From assembly GCA_023388935.1 (NCBI GenBank), contig JAEWFG010000162.1:1-63702 (forward strand): a DNA stretch of 63,702 nucleotides, read 5' to 3'. The stretch is from Pseudomonadota bacterium. Lineage in GTDB: Bacteria > Pseudomonadota > Alphaproteobacteria > Rhizobiales > Xanthobacteraceae. A model generated the notes under the pieces. It saw only the letters and a program-made list of their open reading frames with translations, made no database searches and was not told the origin of the DNA. Every line of letters starts with the position of its first letter. Position 1 is the stretch's first letter. Made by a program: the position numbers and the translations under genes. Below are positions 1 to 7,106 of the stretch, piece after piece.

Positions 1-10
1 TGACAGATTC

Positions 11-874
11 ATGACAGTCAAAGCCCTCATCGCCTCTTTCACCCAGCAGGAAGACCTCAACTTCCTGTTGACCAACCGCATCCCCCGCGCGGCGCTGACC
101 CGCTTCATGGGCTGGTTCTCCAAGATCGAGAACCCGCTCGTTCGGGACTTCTCGATCGCGCTGTGGAAGCTGTTCTCCGACCTCGATCTGTCGGAGGCGC
201 GCAAAGACCATTTCAAGAGCCTGCACGACTGCTTCACCCGTGAGCTCAAGCCGGGCCTGCGTCCGTTCGATCCGGATCCTGCGATCGTCGCCAGCCCCTC
301 GGACGGCATTGTCGGCGCCCATGGAAGGATCGCCGACACCGAGCTGTTCCAGGTCAAGGGTGCGCCGTATTCGCTGCTCGATCTCGTCGGCGATTCCGCA
401 CTGGTCGATCAGCACCGCAACGGCTCCTTCGTCACACTGCGGCTGACCTCGAGCATGTATCACCGCTTCCACGCGCCCTTTGATGCGCATATCGAGCGCG
501 TGACGCTGATCCATGGCGACGTCTGGAACGTCAATCCGATCGCGTTGAAGCGGGTCGAGCGCCTGTTCTGCAAGAACGAGCGCGCGGTGATCCGCACCCA
601 TTTGTCGACCGGCGAGGCGGTGACGCTGGTGCCGGTTGCCGCGATCCTGGTCGCGAGCATCCGTCTGCATTTCCTCGACACAGTGCTGAACGCGCAGACA
701 CGCGGCCCGGTCAACTTCCCCTGCGATGTCAACGTGACCAAAGGCGAGGAGCTCGGCTGGTTCGAGCACGGCTCGACCATCATCATCCTCGCGCCGGGTG
801 ATTTCACGTTCTGTGACGGCATCGCCGAAGGCACGCGCATTCGCGCGGGTCAAGCGCTGCTCAGAAGAAAATAG
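11..874 (+). CDS. Phosphatidylserine decarboxylase family proenzyme
   Basis: 287 residues, complete. PSD-family enzymes decarboxylate phosphatidylserine to phosphatidylethanolamine at the inner membrane and cleave themselves to make a pyruvoyl group. The triad positions of the family are visible: Asp in SPSDG (about residue 98), His in MYHRFHAP (about 151-154), and the cleavage-site Ser in HGST (253-256), in the context GWFEHGSTIIILAPG. The usual E. coli motif is LGST; here the first residue is His. The length resembles the larger E. coli-like branch rather than the roughly 230-residue short rhizobial Psd. It could act on phosphatidylserine or on a related headgroup lipid; the family is clear, the substrate is inferred. 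Confidence 0.85.
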   Translation: MTVKALIASFTQQEDLNFLLTNRIPRAALTRFMGWFSKIENPLVRDFSIALWKLFSDLDLSEARKDHFKSLHDCFTRELKPGLRPFDPDPAIVASPSDGIVGAHGRIADTELFQVKGAPYSLLDLVGDSALVDQHRNGSFVTLRLTSSMYHRFHAPFDAHIERVTLIHGDVWNVNPIALKRVERLFCKNERAVIRTHLSTGEAVTLVPVAAILVASIRLHFLDTVLNAQTRGPVNFPCDVNVTKGEELGWFEHGSTIIILAPGDFTFCDGIAEGTRIRAGQALLRRK

Positions 875-931
875 CCTTCAATCCGCCGTGCCCGCCGCCT
901 ATATCGTCAGCGGGGACGAAATTGGACGTGA

Positions 932-1504
932 ATGATGGCGCGGGCGCCGGTCATGGCGGCGGGTGGTATAGTGCTGCGGCGTGGCGCGCCGCCGCTGATC
1001 GCGGTCGTGCGCCTGCGCAAGCGCAACGAGTGGGTTTTGCCCAAGGGCAAGCTCAACGACGGCGAGACGCCGGAGCAGGCGGCTCACCGCGAGGTGCTGG
1101 AAGAGACCGGCCACGAAGTAGCCATGCACGAATTCCTGGGCACGCTCGCCTACCAGTCCGGCGGGCGCTCCAAGGTCGTGCATTTCTGGCGGATGGAGGC
1201 CGAGGGCGGTCCCGTTCGCAAGCTGATGAACGACGTCAAGGCGGTCGACTGGCTGACGCTGGACGACGCGATCGCGCGCCTCTCGCGCGAGTATGAGCGC
1301 GTGTTCCTCACCCAGATCGGCCCGATCGCGCTGGCCGCGGCAAGGCTGGCGCCTTCGCTCGCTCCGGAGCCGACACCGCCGTTTGCAACCCGTGACATCG
1401 ATGCCGCCTTGCGGACCCTGACGCCAGCCGAAGCCGTCTCGGTCGAGGAACTGCGGCATGGCCTGTTGCAGAAGGTGAGAGCGTGGCTTCGCCGCGAGGC
1501 GTGA
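932..1504 (+). CDS. Nudix hydrolase
   Basis: 190 residues. The Nudix box GX5EX7REVLEETG is complete at about residues 39-61 (starting GKLNDGE, then REVLEETG), so the protein should hydrolyse a nucleoside diphosphate linked to another moiety using Mg2+. The N-terminal half carries the domain (PKGKLNDGE, like diadenosine polyphosphate or diphosphoinositol polyphosphate hydrolases); the last 70 or so residues are a family-specific extension without a motif I recognise. There are two in-frame ATGs at the start (932 and 935). It stands alone, followed by a perfect inverted repeat at 1531-1610. Substrate unknown. Confidence 0.85.
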   Translation: MMARAPVMAAGGIVLRRGAPPLIAVVRLRKRNEWVLPKGKLNDGETPEQAAHREVLEETGHEVAMHEFLGTLAYQSGGRSKVVHFWRMEAEGGPVRKLMNDVKAVDWLTLDDAIARLSREYERVFLTQIGPIALAAARLAPSLAPEPTPPFATRDIDAALRTLTPAEAVSVEELRHGLLQKVRAWLRREA

Positions 1505-1530
1505 GTTCTTTTCTCCACCTCTCTCCAAGT

Positions 1531-1610
1531 CGTCATTGCGAGCGCAGCGAAGCAATCCAGAATCTTTCCGTGGAGGGACTCTGGATTGCTTCGCTGCGCT
1601 CGCAATGACG
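1531..1610. repeat. Perfect 30-bp inverted repeat, dispersed element family 1
   Basis: Two 30-bp arms (1531-1560 and 1581-1610) are exact reverse complements around a 20-base loop. The left arm begins CGTCATTGCGAGCGCAGCGA. It lies between the convergent Nudix and FecR-domain genes and could end transcription from both sides. A partial copy of the same family (CGCTTCGCTCGCAATGACG) occurs at about 32742-32763. Confidence 0.9.
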
Positions 1611-1648
1611 GAGAGGGAGCGCACCGGCAACATGGCGCGCTCCATGCT

Positions 1649-2953
1649 CTACCGCCGTTCTTTCTTCTTCGGAGCGGGCGCTGGTCGTCGCTGCGCCGCA
1701 GGGCGTTGCGCGCCAGGCGGGCGCTGTTGCAATCCGGCCGGACGCTGCAGGCCTGGCTGTTGCGTCGCGGGCGGCTGACCCGGCTGCGTGCCGGTGCGTT
1801 GCTGCTGGCCGGGTTGTTGCTGTCGCTGCCCCTGTTGCTGCTGGCCGTGTGGCTGCTGACCCTGACCCGCGCGCGGCGTGCCCGGCTGCACTGCGCCGCC
1901 TTGTCCTTGCCGCTGCGGCGGCTGGGCGCCCTGGCGGTTTGGCGTGCCTGGCTGTTGCTGACCCGGACGGTTGTTTGGGCCGGGCTGGCCGTTCGGCCGT
2001 TGCGGCTGCTGGCCCGGCGTCGTGTTCGGCCGCAATTGTTGCTGCTGCGGCTGGGCCGGCCGCGGAATACGCGGGCTGGCGCCCGGATTGGCGCGACGGA
2101 AATCGCGCTGCTCGGTGACGATCCGGCGGCCCGCGGTCTGCGCGGCCTGCACCTGGCTGACAAAGCTGCGGTCGCGCGCGATCTGCTGCGCGGGAATCGT
2201 GATCGGCACGGCCGCAAAACGCACACCGCCGGCAGCGCCCGCGCCGGGGCGGATCGCAAAACCGCTCGCGGCCTGCGTCAGCGCGCCGAGCCGCGCGCCG
2301 CTGGTGCGGTCGTTGACGTCGATGTGCCCGACCCGGCCGTCGGCGTCGGGATAGAGCTTGACGTTGACATTGTTGGTACTGTTCGCGGCCGCGCCTGCCG
2401 GCACGTCGACCACGCCCGTGGTGCCGCGGATGCCAAGCGTTGCGGTCGGCGTCGCTATCTTCATGTCGCCGGTCCTGGCGACCGCGGCCGCGACGAAAGC
2501 GACCGTGCCCTTGCCGATGTCGAAGATCGCCGAGTTCTGCTTGCCGCCGTCCTCATAGACGTAGCTGTCGATGGTGATCCTGGCGGCGGCCGAGAGGTTG
2601 AACGTGGTCGCGTCGATGAAGGTGATGCCGAGCGAGGAGTTCGACGAGGTCTGCACGACGTCGTCGAGATAAATATCGTCGCGCACTTTGAGCGGATACG
2701 AATTCTTGTCGCGGATCACGGTCGCGATCCCCGTCACGGTTGCGACGTTGCCGATCGGCTCGACGGTGCCTGATTGCGCGTCCGCGGCCGGTGCCGGCGA
2801 GGCTGATGGCGTTGGCGATGGGGCAGGCGCCGGCTGGGCTTGTGGCTGTGCCTGCGCCAGCTCTATCGCATCGGAGGCAGATGCCGCGCTTGCGCCGGCC
2901 AGCGATAAGGCCAGCAGCGGAAGCGCGAACACGAAGCGGCGCCAGGCTACCAT
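1649..2953 (-). CDS. Secreted FecR-domain protein with Q/P/G-rich C-terminal tail
   Basis: 434 residues from the preferred ATG at 2953, which begins a clear signal peptide (MVAWRRFVFALPLLALSLAG, cleavage near ASA-SDA); an upstream in-frame start at 3073 would add 40 basic, non-signal residues. After a Gln/Ala/Pro linker comes a FecR-type domain (GNVATVTGIATVIRD, then DDIYLDDVVQT, a GKGTVAFVAA strand and TPTATLGIRGTTGVV), the fold also found in periplasmic surface proteins unrelated to iron signalling. The last 140 or so residues are low complexity, dominated by Gln, Pro, Gly and Arg, and end KKKERR. No anti-sigma transmembrane region and no TonB receptor is nearby, so a role as a FecR signal transducer is unlikely. 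Function unknown; exported location well supported. Confidence 0.75.
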   Translation of the reverse strand: MVAWRRFVFALPLLALSLAGASAASASDAIELAQAQPQAQPAPAPSPTPSASPAPAADAQSGTVEPIGNVATVTGIATVIRDKNSYPLKVRDDIYLDDVVQTSSNSSLGITFIDATTFNLSAAARITIDSYVYEDGGKQNSAIFDIGKGTVAFVAAAVARTGDMKIATPTATLGIRGTTGVVDVPAGAAANSTNNVNVKLYPDADGRVGHIDVNDRTSGARLGALTQAASGFAIRPGAGAAGGVRFAAVPITIPAQQIARDRSFVSQVQAAQTAGRRIVTEQRDFRRANPGASPRIPRPAQPQQQQLRPNTTPGQQPQRPNGQPGPNNRPGQQQPGTPNRQGAQPPQRQGQGGAVQPGTPRAGQGQQPHGQQQQGQRQQQPGQQQRTGTQPGQPPATQQPGLQRPAGLQQRPPGAQRPAAQRRPAPAPKKKERR

Positions 2954-3125
2954 CAAAGTCACGAGGAGGTCCCGGTGAGAACGCGAGGCGAGATCGGCAG
3001 ATTTCAGCCGGGGGCAGCTGAATGGCGGATGAACATGTGTCGCACGGGAGCGGCGAACGGAGTTCTCCCCCATGGCGCGGGGCTATCGCATATGACGAAA
3101 AACATGGCGGGCAGCTCGCCTGCGG

Positions 3126-3235
3126 CCATCCTTCGAGACGCCCGCCTACGGCGGGCCCTCAGGATGAGGTCGCGTTTCGCGGCGAGATATCAAACCCTCA
3201 TGGTGAGGAGCCCGCCGCAGGCGGGCGTCTCGAAC
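3126..3235. repeat. Dispersed inverted repeat, family 3
   Basis: Arms TTCGAGACGCCCGCC... (3132-3161) and its near-perfect reverse complement (3204-3234) flank a 42-base spacer. The outer consensus CATCCTTCGAGACGC...CCTCAGGATGAGG recurs at 32628-32730. The element fills much of the gene-free stretch 2954-3268; the rest of that stretch is the FecR-gene upstream region, where I see no clear promoter. Confidence 0.85.
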
Positions 3236-3268
3236 CATGCAGGCCCGGCTCTCGACCCGCCTTCGGCG

Positions 3269-4024
3269 TCAGCTCACGCGCTTCCAGGTCTGGCCGCCGC
3301 AGAACATGCCGCCGAAGGCGCAGCCTTGCACGCGCAACGCGTTCGGGCCTTTCATTGCGATCGTCGAGTCGTAGTTGCGGCCGGAGTCGGGATCGTGGAT
3401 GCGGCCGCTCCACTTCGAGCCCTCGGGCTTCATGTTGATCAGGATGCGCGCGTTGGTCTTCTCGGCGTAACCGCAGAGATTGGCGCCGCACTGCTCGACG
3501 CGGACATTGCCCTTGTTCTCTTCCGTCGCCCACACGCCGATCGGTGTGTCCGCGGCCGGAGCCGGGGCGGGCGCAACTGCGGCCGGTGCGGCAGCGGGAG
3601 CAGGGGCGGCAAGAGGCGCGGGTTGCGTCGTATCGACGCCGACGGACGGAGCGGCTGCAACGGTGGTGGCCGGAGCCGCGGGTGTGACGACGGGCGCTGC
3701 CGGCGCGGTCGCTTGCACTGGCGCCTGCTGTGCGGGCTGCTGCACCGGGGCCGGCGTGGGCTGCGCAGTCGTGGTGGCCGGAGCCGGCGTGATGTCATCA
3801 TCGTCCTTGGAGCCAAGGCCGTTGAGGTTGATGTTATTCAACCTGATCGGCTTGTTCGACAGGCCGGGCGCGACGATGGTCACGCAGTCGAGCGAGGCGC
3901 AGTTGCGCGGCGTCTCGATGCGGATGTGCTGGCCTTCGAACTGGAACGAGATCGAGTTGCCGGCGTGCGCGACGGCGGTCGAAGCGAGGAGAAGCGCGGT
4001 GGTGGCGATGTAGAGCTTGTTCAT
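3269..4024 (-). CDS. Secreted DUF2147-domain protein
   Basis: 251 residues with a clear signal peptide (MNKLYIATTALLLASTAVAHA-GN). A short N-terminal domain of about 55 residues with one Cys pair (NCASLDC) is followed by an Ala/Pro/Thr/Gln-rich linker (about residues 75-158) and then a C-terminal DUF2147 domain beginning PIGVWATEENKGNVRVEQCG and ending GGQTWKRVS. DUF2147 proteins are periplasmic or surface proteins of unknown role. Its four Cys after the linker (EQCG, NLCG, QGCAFG, MFCGG) could form disulfides. A TGTGA-N6-TCACA palindrome lies about 93-108 bases upstream of the start. Confidence 0.8.
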   Translation of the reverse strand: MNKLYIATTALLLASTAVAHAGNSISFQFEGQHIRIETPRNCASLDCVTIVAPGLSNKPIRLNNINLNGLGSKDDDDITPAPATTTAQPTPAPVQQPAQQAPVQATAPAAPVVTPAAPATTVAAAPSVGVDTTQPAPLAAPAPAAAPAAVAPAPAPAADTPIGVWATEENKGNVRVEQCGANLCGYAEKTNARILINMKPEGSKWSGRIHDPDSGRNYDSTIAMKGPNALRVQGCAFGGMFCGGQTWKRVS

Positions 4025-4116
4025 GACAACCTCCCGAAATGCGTGGTCCCGGTATGGACCGAAGTCGCTGGTGGACTGAGCGTGTTTCGACCCTATGCCG
4101 GGTCCGTCCCACCTTC

Positions 4117-4132
4117 TGTGATGGAGGTCACA
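4117..4132. promoter_or_regulatory. CRP-like palindrome TGTGA-N6-TCACA
   Basis: TGTGATGGAGGTCACA matches the classic CRP/FNR-superfamily operator with both 5-base half-sites exact and a 6-base spacer. It sits upstream of the leftward DUF2147 gene (start 4024) and within the upstream region of the small gene at 4270-4353. The match is seen directly; use by a CRP homologue is inferred. Confidence 0.5.
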
Positions 4133-4269
4133 ACGGCCGTGCCGCCGTCTCGATGAGGCAGCGCACGTTCACAACATGAAGCCGAAATCGCACGACGTAT
4201 GGACCGGCAACGTCTGCAGCCGCTCCGGCAGCAACACCTCTTGCGCCACGATGTGATGCGGTGGTTGGA

Positions 4270-4353
4270 CTAGATCATGCCGAGCACGACGGCGCCGACA
4301 AAGGCCATGGCGAGGCACGCGGTGATAACGCTCAGTCTCCCGGCCAACGTCAT
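4270..4353 (-). CDS. 27-residue single-span membrane microprotein
   Basis: ATG at 4353 to TAG at 4270-4272. The peptide starts MTLAGRLSVITACLAMAFVG and continues with a hydrophobic stretch ending LGMI, so nearly the whole molecule after Arg6 is one membrane helix. A purine-rich stretch (AGGGAG) lies a few bases upstream of the ATG, at ribosome-binding distance. Codons are typical of the neighbours. I recognise no function. Its short length keeps it below most gene-calling thresholds. It could also be chance, but the ribosome site plus an uninterrupted helix make a real gene more likely than not. Confidence 0.5.
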   Translation of the reverse strand: MTLAGRLSVITACLAMAFVGAVVLGMI

Positions 4354-4554
4354 GACGTTGCTCCCTGGGATCTCCTGCTGTTCGCGCCGCTGTGCGCAAC
4401 GATCATGGTTAACCGAGGGTTTCCTTCGTTAAAAGCCAGCCCTGCTGTCACTCATCCCTGGCGGCGTGCGCACGTCACTGGGATCAGCATGGTTAAAGAA
4501 AGCTGAAATCAACACGTTGAAGAGTCTTTAAGTAAATTCACCGAACGTGCGCGC

Positions 4555-5757
4555 ATGACGCGCGGAGTTCGTTTGTATCTCGTCGGCTCCATCGTCCTTG
4601 TTTCGCTTGCGGGTTGTGGTCGCGGCTTCTTCCAGGCCGAACGTGAACCGTGGCGGGCCGAGGCAGAAGCGGCGTGCCTGAAATCAGGCGCGGTCAAGGA
4701 AAGCGCGGACATCGTCCGCGTCGAACCGATCTCAGGGCCCGGCATGTGCGGCGCCGAGTTTCCTCTCAGGGTCGCCGCCATCGGCGAAGTCTCGGGCAGC
4801 TATGGCTTTGCCGACGAGGAACTGCGCCCGCCGGCGAATGTCGGCAACCAGCCGCGTTGGCCGGTGACGCAGCCGCGATCGAATTATCCGCAGAGCCAGA
4901 ATTATCCGGCATCGTCCTATCCGCAACAGTCGAACTATCCCGAGAGCGCGGTGCGGCAGCCCTCCGGCTATGGTGCGTCGTCTGGCCCGATGTCGCTGAA
5001 CGCGCCGGGCGTCGCGCCGCAGGAGGACGAGATCGACCTGCCGCCCGAGGGCACGGATGCTGCGGGCGCGGCGCGCTACATGAATGCGCCGAGCTATCCG
5101 GCGCGGCCGGCGCCGTATTCGCAGGCGCCGTTGCGACAGCCACTGCCACGCCTCGGTCCGGCGCAGGGAAATCCCGTCACCACCGTTGGCCCCGTCGCGG
5201 TAAGGCCGACCGCGACGCTCGCCTGTCCGATCGTGTCCGAGCTCGACCGCTGGCTGGCCGATACCGTGCAGCCCTCGGCGATGCGCTGGTTCGGCGCCCG
5301 CGTGGTCGAGATCAAGCAGATCTCCGCCTATTCCTGCCGCGGCATGAACGGCAACTCGTACGCCCACATTTCCGAGCACGCCTTCGGCAACGCCCTCGAC
5401 GTCGCTGCGTTCGTGCTCGCCGACGGCCGCCGCGTCAGCGTGAAGGACGGCTGGCGCGGCATGCCGGAAGAGCAGGGCTTTCTGCGCGACGTACAGTCGG
5501 GCGCGTGCGCGCATTTCACCACGGTGCTCGCGCCGGGCTCGAACGTTTATCACTACGATCACATCCATGTGGATCTGATGCGCCGCGCCAGCCGCCGCCT
5601 GATCTGCCAGCCGGCCGCCGTCTCCGGCGAAGAGGTCGCCGCGCGCGCGCAATCGCGCAGACCTTACGCCAACGCCCGCGATCCTTCCGTGACCGGTTCG
5701 CTCGGCCGCAAGAGCACGACGCGCAAGTACGAAGAGGACGAGTACGCGGACGATTGA
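4555..5757 (+). CDS. Extensin-like C-terminal domain lipoprotein
   Basis: 400 residues. The N-terminus has a lipobox (VLVSLAGC, Cys21), so it should be a lipoprotein. A Pro/Asn/Tyr/Gln-rich linker with repeated NYPQ/NYPA/NYPE units covers about residues 105-150, followed by a second Pro-rich part. The extensin-like C-terminal domain (Pfam-type extensin-like_C, a bacterial domain unrelated to plant extensin function) runs from about residue 222 (ACPIVSELDRWL) through SEHAFGNALDVAAFVLADG and YHYDHIHVDLM. The HAFGNALD and DHIH segments hold His/Asp residues arranged like the metal site of D,D-peptidases of the VanY/MepA type, so peptidoglycan cleavage is a reasonable inference. The C-terminus is acidic (EEDEYADD). 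Confidence 0.8.
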   Translation: MTRGVRLYLVGSIVLVSLAGCGRGFFQAEREPWRAEAEAACLKSGAVKESADIVRVEPISGPGMCGAEFPLRVAAIGEVSGSYGFADEELRPPANVGNQPRWPVTQPRSNYPQSQNYPASSYPQQSNYPESAVRQPSGYGASSGPMSLNAPGVAPQEDEIDLPPEGTDAAGAARYMNAPSYPARPAPYSQAPLRQPLPRLGPAQGNPVTTVGPVAVRPTATLACPIVSELDRWLADTVQPSAMRWFGARVVEIKQISAYSCRGMNGNSYAHISEHAFGNALDVAAFVLADGRRVSVKDGWRGMPEEQGFLRDVQSGACAHFTTVLAPGSNVYHYDHIHVDLMRRASRRLICQPAAVSGEEVAARAQSRRPYANARDPSVTGSLGRKSTTRKYEEDEYADD

Positions 5758-5870
5758 GACTTTCCGCAAGACCCGTAGCCCGGATGAGCGAACTATCTTC
5801 CGTCATTGCAAGCGCATGTGCATGGCGCAAGATGGAAGAGTCCGGAACGTGGCTCCACAGGCTCAGGAAG

Positions 5871-6212
5871 TCATGTCGAAGTCGGCTTCGACGGCGTGGG
5901 GACTAGTCCCATGCACCGCTGCACCTCGCCGGGGACGTTGTAGGTTCGCATGATGTGACGGCTGTCGCGAAGGCCGGACGCCTCACGCTGCACCACGAAC
6001 ATCCAGAGCGCATGGCCAGCCTCCATCACCAGCTTGCTCCTCGCCGGCTGTGCGGTTGCCGGCGTCCCCTCGCGCGCGTGGGCAGCGTCGAACTCGTGCA
6101 AACGCGCAAGCGCTCGTTCGAGGGTGCGGCCCATCCGTCCAAGCGCAGAGGCCTGTTCCTGGACGATCTCATAATGGAGGACATCGACAGGTGGGCGAAG
6201 ATCACGGGACAT
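5871..6212 (-). CDS. Conserved-looking hypothetical protein
   Basis: 113 residues from ATG at 6212 (MSRDLRPPVDVLHYEIVQEQ). It is predicted cytoplasmic: an N-terminal alpha-helical region (ALGRMGRTLERALARLHEFD) and a second region (ALWMFVVQREASGLRDSRHIMRTYNVPGEV). The tone of the sequence resembles small alphaproteobacterial proteins of unknown function (possibly DUF6665), but I cannot confirm the family. An upstream in-frame start would extend it by 73 residues into the TetR gene and is not favoured. It lies just downstream of the TetR regulator and on the same strand (62-base gap). Confidence 0.6.
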   Translation of the reverse strand: MSRDLRPPVDVLHYEIVQEQASALGRMGRTLERALARLHEFDAAHAREGTPATAQPARSKLVMEAGHALWMFVVQREASGLRDSRHIMRTYNVPGEVQRCMGLVPTPSKPTST

Positions 6213-6274
6213 GGCTTCAATATAGTGCCGCGGAATCGATAGGCGCAACGCGCGGACCTGGTTCCGGGGCTGCG

Positions 6275-6907
6275 CTACTTCGCCCGGTACGCCGCCAGAA
6301 ACATCCGCGTTGCGCTGTCGACGACCTTGGTCATCTGTTCTTCCGACGGCACGGGTGCGGCCTGGAAGACGAAGGGCAGGAAGAGCGAGGCTTTGCACAG
6401 TTCCATGAACTGCGAGGCGGCAAGATCGCAATCGTCGATCTCGAGATCGCCGGAGGCGACATGGGCTTTGAGATAGTCGGAGAGGCGGTTGATGGTCTTG
6501 TCCAGCACGCGCAAATAATAGCGGCGGCCGACATCGGGCATCCGCTCGGCGATCGCCATCACGGTGCGGATCGCCGATCCGCCGCCGGGCCGGCAGAGCA
6601 AATGGATGTAGGCCTGGCCGAAATCCTTCAGCGTGGTCTCAGCGTCCCGGGCGGGATCGAAATTGAACACGACCTGGCCGTGCTCGAGCGACTCCTCCTC
6701 GAGGATGGCTTCGAACAGCGCGCATTTGTCGGCGAAGTAGACATAGAGCGTGCCCTTGGAGACCTGCGCCGCGCGCGCGATCTCGCCCATGCTGGCGCCG
6801 TCAAAACCGAGATCCATGAACACCTTGCGGGCGCCGTCCAGGACCTGGCGGCGCTTGGAGCTATCCTCTTCGGAGACGACGCGCAGATGTTCGCGGCCTG
6901 CAACCAT
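6275..6907 (-). CDS. TetR/AcrR family transcriptional regulator
   Basis: 210 residues. N-terminal TetR DNA-binding domain at about residues 17-65 (RRQVLDGARKVFMDLGFDGASMGEIARAAQVSKGTLYVYF, written here only as the family hallmark VSKGTLYVYFADK). The C-terminal ligand domain resembles that of AefR-like/YerO-like regulators. It is divergent from an EmrA/EmrB-type efflux operon, and a perfect 23-bp palindrome lies in the shared intergenic region, so it most likely represses that pump and perhaps itself. The inducer is unknown. Confidence 0.9.
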   Translation of the reverse strand: MVAGREHLRVVSEEDSSKRRQVLDGARKVFMDLGFDGASMGEIARAAQVSKGTLYVYFADKCALFEAILEEESLEHGQVVFNFDPARDAETTLKDFGQAYIHLLCRPGGGSAIRTVMAIAERMPDVGRRYYLRVLDKTINRLSDYLKAHVASGDLEIDDCDLAASQFMELCKASLFLPFVFQAAPVPSEEQMTKVVDSATRMFLAAYRAK

Positions 6908-7006
6908 TGGTTTAGGGTCTCGTAGGGTTTTGGGTCGGGTCCCAGACCGTGAAACCCAAATATAAGGATTCGGGCCAGTAGGGTCCGGCCCTAAATTATT
7001 ATATAG

Positions 7007-7029
7007 ATTGACCGAACCGTTCGGTCAAT
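7007..7029. promoter_or_regulatory. Perfect 23-bp palindrome, probable TetR operator
   Basis: Arms ATTGACCGAAC and GTTCGGTCAAT are exact reverse complements around one central C. The site lies about 100 bases upstream of the TetR start and 78 bases upstream of the emrA-like start, as expected for a divergent TetR-controlled efflux locus. The core GACCGAACCGTTCGGTC resembles operators of AcrR/NalC-type regulators. Confidence 0.8.
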
Positions 7030-7106
7030 GGTATTTGAGGTCAGCGAGAGGGGCCCGGCCGCGTAACGGCCGTCCCCTGGTCGCGCTGTTTTGTTGGGGA
7101 GGCCTT

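Noticed and set aside
1586..2773. 395-codon plus-strand ORF opposite the FecR-domain gene
   Set aside because: Arg/Leu/Ala-rich shadow of the GC-rich minus-strand gene, without a domain or ribosome site.
4509..4520. Palindrome TCAACACGTTGA 35 bases before the extensin-like gene
   Set aside because: Short, with only 5-base arms; many such sites are expected by chance.
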